Source: M55B112 sp964539395 | GTDB lineage: Bacteria > Bacteroidota > Bacteroidia > Bacteroidales > GCA-2748055 | Assembly (NCBI GenBank): GCA_964539395.1 | Contig: CAZIIU010000015.1 | Location: forward strand, 8,430-72,429 | Direction of reading: 5' to 3' | Length of the DNA stretch: 64,000 bases | In this document: one piece after another, positions 61,588 through 64,000 of the stretch | Position numbering within the stretch: the first letter of the stretch is position 1 | Layout of the letters: each line of letters starts with the position of its first letter | The notes under the pieces: model-generated | Database searches by the model: none | What the model was told of the DNA's origin: nothing | The model's input: only the letters and a program-made list of their open reading frames with translations | Made by a program: the position numbers and the translations under genes

Positions 61588-62823
61588 CTATGGAACAGCC
61601 TTCAGTTCAGCCATAAAGCTGTTCCTCACCAATGCAAAATCAGCCAAATTCTCTTCATCTACCGGCTCAACCGGTGGTGCCTCCACCTTCAAAGGATCAA
61701 CCGGAGAACCATTCCTGTAAAACCTGAAATCCAGGTGCGGACCTGTCGACAGCCCCGTACTCCCCACATAACCAATCACATCACCCTGTTTCACCCACAC
61801 TCCCTTCCTGATCCCTTTTCCAAACCGGCTCAGGTGTAGGTAAGAAGTACTATACACCCCGTTATGCTTAATCTTCACATAGTTCCCGCCGCCTCGCTCA
61901 TAGGCAGCAGCGGTAACCTGGCCATCACCTACGGCCAACACAGGGGTATCTACCGGCGCTGCATAATCCACCCCATGGTGCGGCCGCCTGATCTTCAATA
62001 TCGGATGGAGCCTCGAGTTCGAAAATCTGGAACTGATCCTTGAAAAACGCAGCGGTGCCTTCAAAAAGGCCTTGCGCAAACTGTTCCCCTCCTCATCAAA
62101 AAAGCTAAGCACACCATCCTGTTCAAACGGGATTGCCCAAAATTCATGGTCGGCATGAAAAAACCAGGCTGCATGGATCTTCGTGATCCCGACAGAGAGG
62201 GAATCCACAAATGTCTCATCATAGATCACCTTGTACCTGTCGCCCGGTTGCAACCCAAAAAAATCGATCGACCATGCGTAGATCTCACTCAGCTCAATAG
62301 CCAGCATCGGGTTCAACTGCTGCGCCTTGAGATCCTCCCAAAGACTGACCACAACCTCGCCGGAAGCCTCCAATGTCCTTACCTCCACCGGCTTTTCGCA
62401 TACCTCCACATGAACACTGTCGTCAAAATGCACCACTGCATACTTCACCCTGTCCTTCTCATACACCAGGTACCTAACCCCAACACTATCAAGGAAAACT
62501 GCATACCTGTTTCCCGCCTTCATCTGCCTCACATTAAACTCTTCATTCGGCAGCAGCGACATCTCATACACCTGCCTGTTCGAAACCCCATAATCATGCA
62601 GGATGTTTCCCAGGAACTGGTTCCTGCCTATAACACCTTCTACAACTGTAAATGAGTCTGCCGGGATCCCGTAAATATACTCCACCGGCTGCCCAATCCC
62701 CTCTACAGGTTGTTCAACCGCAGTTATCGTCAGTTCGCACGAATTATCCGGCCATACGGTCCACCGAACCAGTACTACAAGAAAAACCGCAATGGCACCC
62801 CATATAATAAACCGCTGCAACAT
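61588..62823 (-). CDS. M23-family peptidoglycan endopeptidase
   Basis: 411 residues. One N-terminal signal-anchor helix (about 5-25), a linker and an OapA/LysM-like middle region (about 60-250; LQPGDRYKVIYDET), then the LytM/M23 domain with the zinc ligands in HHGVDYAAPVD and GPHLDFRFYRNG; YLHLSRFG lies between them. It would cleave peptide cross-links in the periplasm, and the active site is complete. It follows leuS after three bases, so it is in the leuS transcript. Confidence 0.92.
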   Translation of the reverse strand: MLQRFIIWGAIAVFLVVLVRWTVWPDNSCELTITAVEQPVEGIGQPVEYIYGIPADSFTVVEGVIGRNQFLGNILHDYGVSNRQVYEMSLLPNEEFNVRQMKAGNRYAVFLDSVGVRYLVYEKDRVKYAVVHFDDSVHVEVCEKPVEVRTLEASGEVVVSLWEDLKAQQLNPMLAIELSEIYAWSIDFFGLQPGDRYKVIYDETFVDSLSVGITKIHAAWFFHADHEFWAIPFEQDGVLSFFDEEGNSLRKAFLKAPLRFSRISSRFSNSRLHPILKIRRPHHGVDYAAPVDTPVLAVGDGQVTAAAYERGGGNYVKIKHNGVYSTSYLHLSRFGKGIRKGVWVKQGDVIGYVGSTGLSTGPHLDFRFYRNGSPVDPLKVEAPPVEPVDEENLADFALVRNSFMAELKAVP

Positions 62824-62826
62824 ATT

Positions 62827-64000
62827 CTATACCACAACATTAATAATCTTTCCAGGCACCACGATCACCTTCTTCGGCACCTTTCCTTCGGTCCACTTCA
62901 GGGCGGTCTCATGCGCCAGTGCCCTCTTCTCCAACTCTGCTGAAGGCGTATTGGCTGCAGCTGTCAGCCTGAACCGCAGCTTGCCATTGATCATCACAGG
63001 GTACTCCACCGTATCATCAACCAACAGCTTTGGATCATATCCGGGCCACCCGGTCAGTGCCACTGATCCCTGCCCTCCTGCCACCGACCAGATCTCCTCT
63101 GCCAGGTGAGGCGCAAAGGGTGAAAGCAAGCGGGCAAATGTAAATACCGTCTCCTGCGTAACCTTGCCCTTCCTTACCGCTAAGTTAGTGAATATCATCA
63201 TCTGTGAGATCGCCGTGTTAAAGTGGAGCGACTCAATATCATCGCCCACCTTCTTAATCGTTAGATGAAGTTCCTTCAGCATTTCCTCATCCTCAGGCCC
63301 GTCAACATAATGCTTCTCATCAGCAAAAAACTTATACGCCTTATTCAAAAAGTTGTAAACCCCCTTCACTCCATTCTCCACCCAGGGTTTTGTTGCATCG
63401 AGCGGGCCGAGAAACATCTCGTATAACCGCAGCGCATCAGCACCATAGCCCTTCACCACATCGTCGGGATTCACCACGTTTTTGAGTGACTTCGACATCT
63501 TCGCCACGATCTGCTTCAACTCCTCACCTGTCTCTGTATGAAAATACTTTCCATCCCGCTCCTCAACCATGTCACTCGCCACCTTCGCCCCGGTCTTCGT
63601 CTCGTATGCAAACGCCAGGATCATCCCCTGGTTAAATAATTTCTTATACGGCTCGTCGGTCGATACGAGCCCCAGGTCGAACAGCACCTTGTGCCAGAAC
63701 CGGCTGTACAGCAGGTGCAGCACCGCATGCTCGGCACCCCCTATGTACAGGTCGACCGGCATCCAGTAATTCTCTTTCACCTTCGAAAACGGCTCCTCAT
63801 CATTCTTCGGATCGATATACCTGAGATAGTACCAGCACGATCCGGCCCACTGCGGCATGGTATTGGTCTCCCGCCTCCCCTTCCGGCCGTTCTCATCCAC
63901 CACGTTCAGCCACTCACCCGCATTGGCCAGCGGCGACTCCCCGTGTTCTCCCGGCTCAAATTTCTCGAGGGATGGCAACTCCAGAGGCAGCTGCTCATCG
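62827..64000 (-). CDS. leuS: Leucyl-tRNA synthetase, C-terminal part (cut by the window edge)
   Basis: The last 390 or so codons are present; the frame is open to the right edge and the 5' part lies beyond it. Class I synthetase. KMSKSLKNVVNPDDVV is the catalytic-lysine motif, preceded by WAGSCWYYLRYIDP and by HAVLHLLYSRFWHK. The anticodon-binding domain (PLDATKPW, then FAPHLAEEIW) and a C-terminal domain follow. It ends three bases before the M23 peptidase gene. Confidence 0.96.
   Translation of the reverse strand, partial: DEQLPLELPSLEKFEPGEHGESPLANAGEWLNVVDENGRKGRRETNTMPQWAGSCWYYLRYIDPKNDEEPFSKVKENYWMPVDLYIGGAEHAVLHLLYSRFWHKVLFDLGLVSTDEPYKKLFNQGMILAFAYETKTGAKVASDMVEERDGKYFHTETGEELKQIVAKMSKSLKNVVNPDDVVKGYGADALRLYEMFLGPLDATKPWVENGVKGVYNFLNKAYKFFADEKHYVDGPEDEEMLKELHLTIKKVGDDIESLHFNTAISQMMIFTNLAVRKGKVTQETVFTFARLLSPFAPHLAEEIWSVAGGQGSVALTGWPGYDPKLLVDDTVEYPVMINGKLRFRLTAAANTPSAELEKRALAHETALKWTEGKVPKKVIVVPGKIINVVV

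Overview
The window is chromosomal core-genome DNA from a Bacteroidota bacterium, most likely class Bacteroidia (Bacteroidales or Marinilabiliales). The evidence is a repeated TAnnTTTG promoter -7 element with almost no Shine-Dalgarno sequences, an rprX/rprY two-component pair, an exbB-x-exbD-exbD cluster, a glsA/glsB-like glycine-lipid pair, a long-form PurF and an FtsI with a C-terminal PASTA domain. I see no phage, plasmid, insertion sequence, CRISPR array or recognisable defence system. The family-level taxon cannot be fixed by eye.

Layout. Positions 1-1697 (minus) hold a cut class IV aminotransferase and pabB (p-aminobenzoate branch of folate synthesis). Divergent from them is mfd, then an envelope block on the plus strand: coaX, an outer-membrane beta-barrel protein, a secreted TPR protein, lptC, a tiny membrane protein, a CorC/HlyC-type membrane protein and a PpiD/SurA-like isomerase. 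Positions 13293-28573 (minus) hold a compact dcw cluster, transcribed mraZ-rsmH-ftsL-ftsI-murE-mraY-murD-ftsW-murG-murC-ftsQ-ftsA-ftsZ. Many junctions overlap by 1-23 bases, and an evident MraZ operator lies in front of mraZ. murF, murB and ddl are not in it. The MurE motif DNPR predicts meso-diaminopimelate peptidoglycan.

Positions 28767-30659 carry glsA/glsB-like acyltransferases. Mixed housekeeping genes follow: purF with a SPOR protein, a membrane protein, an orphan PAS histidine kinase with a cysteine cluster, yebC, a LiaF-like protein, miaB, a STAS protein, aspS, tadA, aroA, proline dehydrogenase, an orphan membrane protein, dprA, a phosphohexomutase, gdhA, a TatD nuclease and ansA. From 52133 come tRNA-Ser(GGA), the exbB/exbD motor genes, rprX/rprY, and the acpP-fabF-rnc-IPExxxVDY run divergent from purN. 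An M23 peptidase and the cut 3' part of leuS close the window.

The least ordinary signals lie between genes. One is a four-fold 10-bp-phased TTAAC array between rprX and a divergent promoter-terminator unit that looks like an unannotated small RNA. Others are several gene-end tandem repeats (periods 47, 43, 20 and 34 bp), two of which swallow a stop codon, and -7 elements only 4-7 bases from start codons, implying nearly leaderless mRNAs. No new multi-gene system is evident; the best unexplored protein candidates are the membrane protein inside the exb operon and the small membrane proteins embedded in the lptC and rprXY operons.
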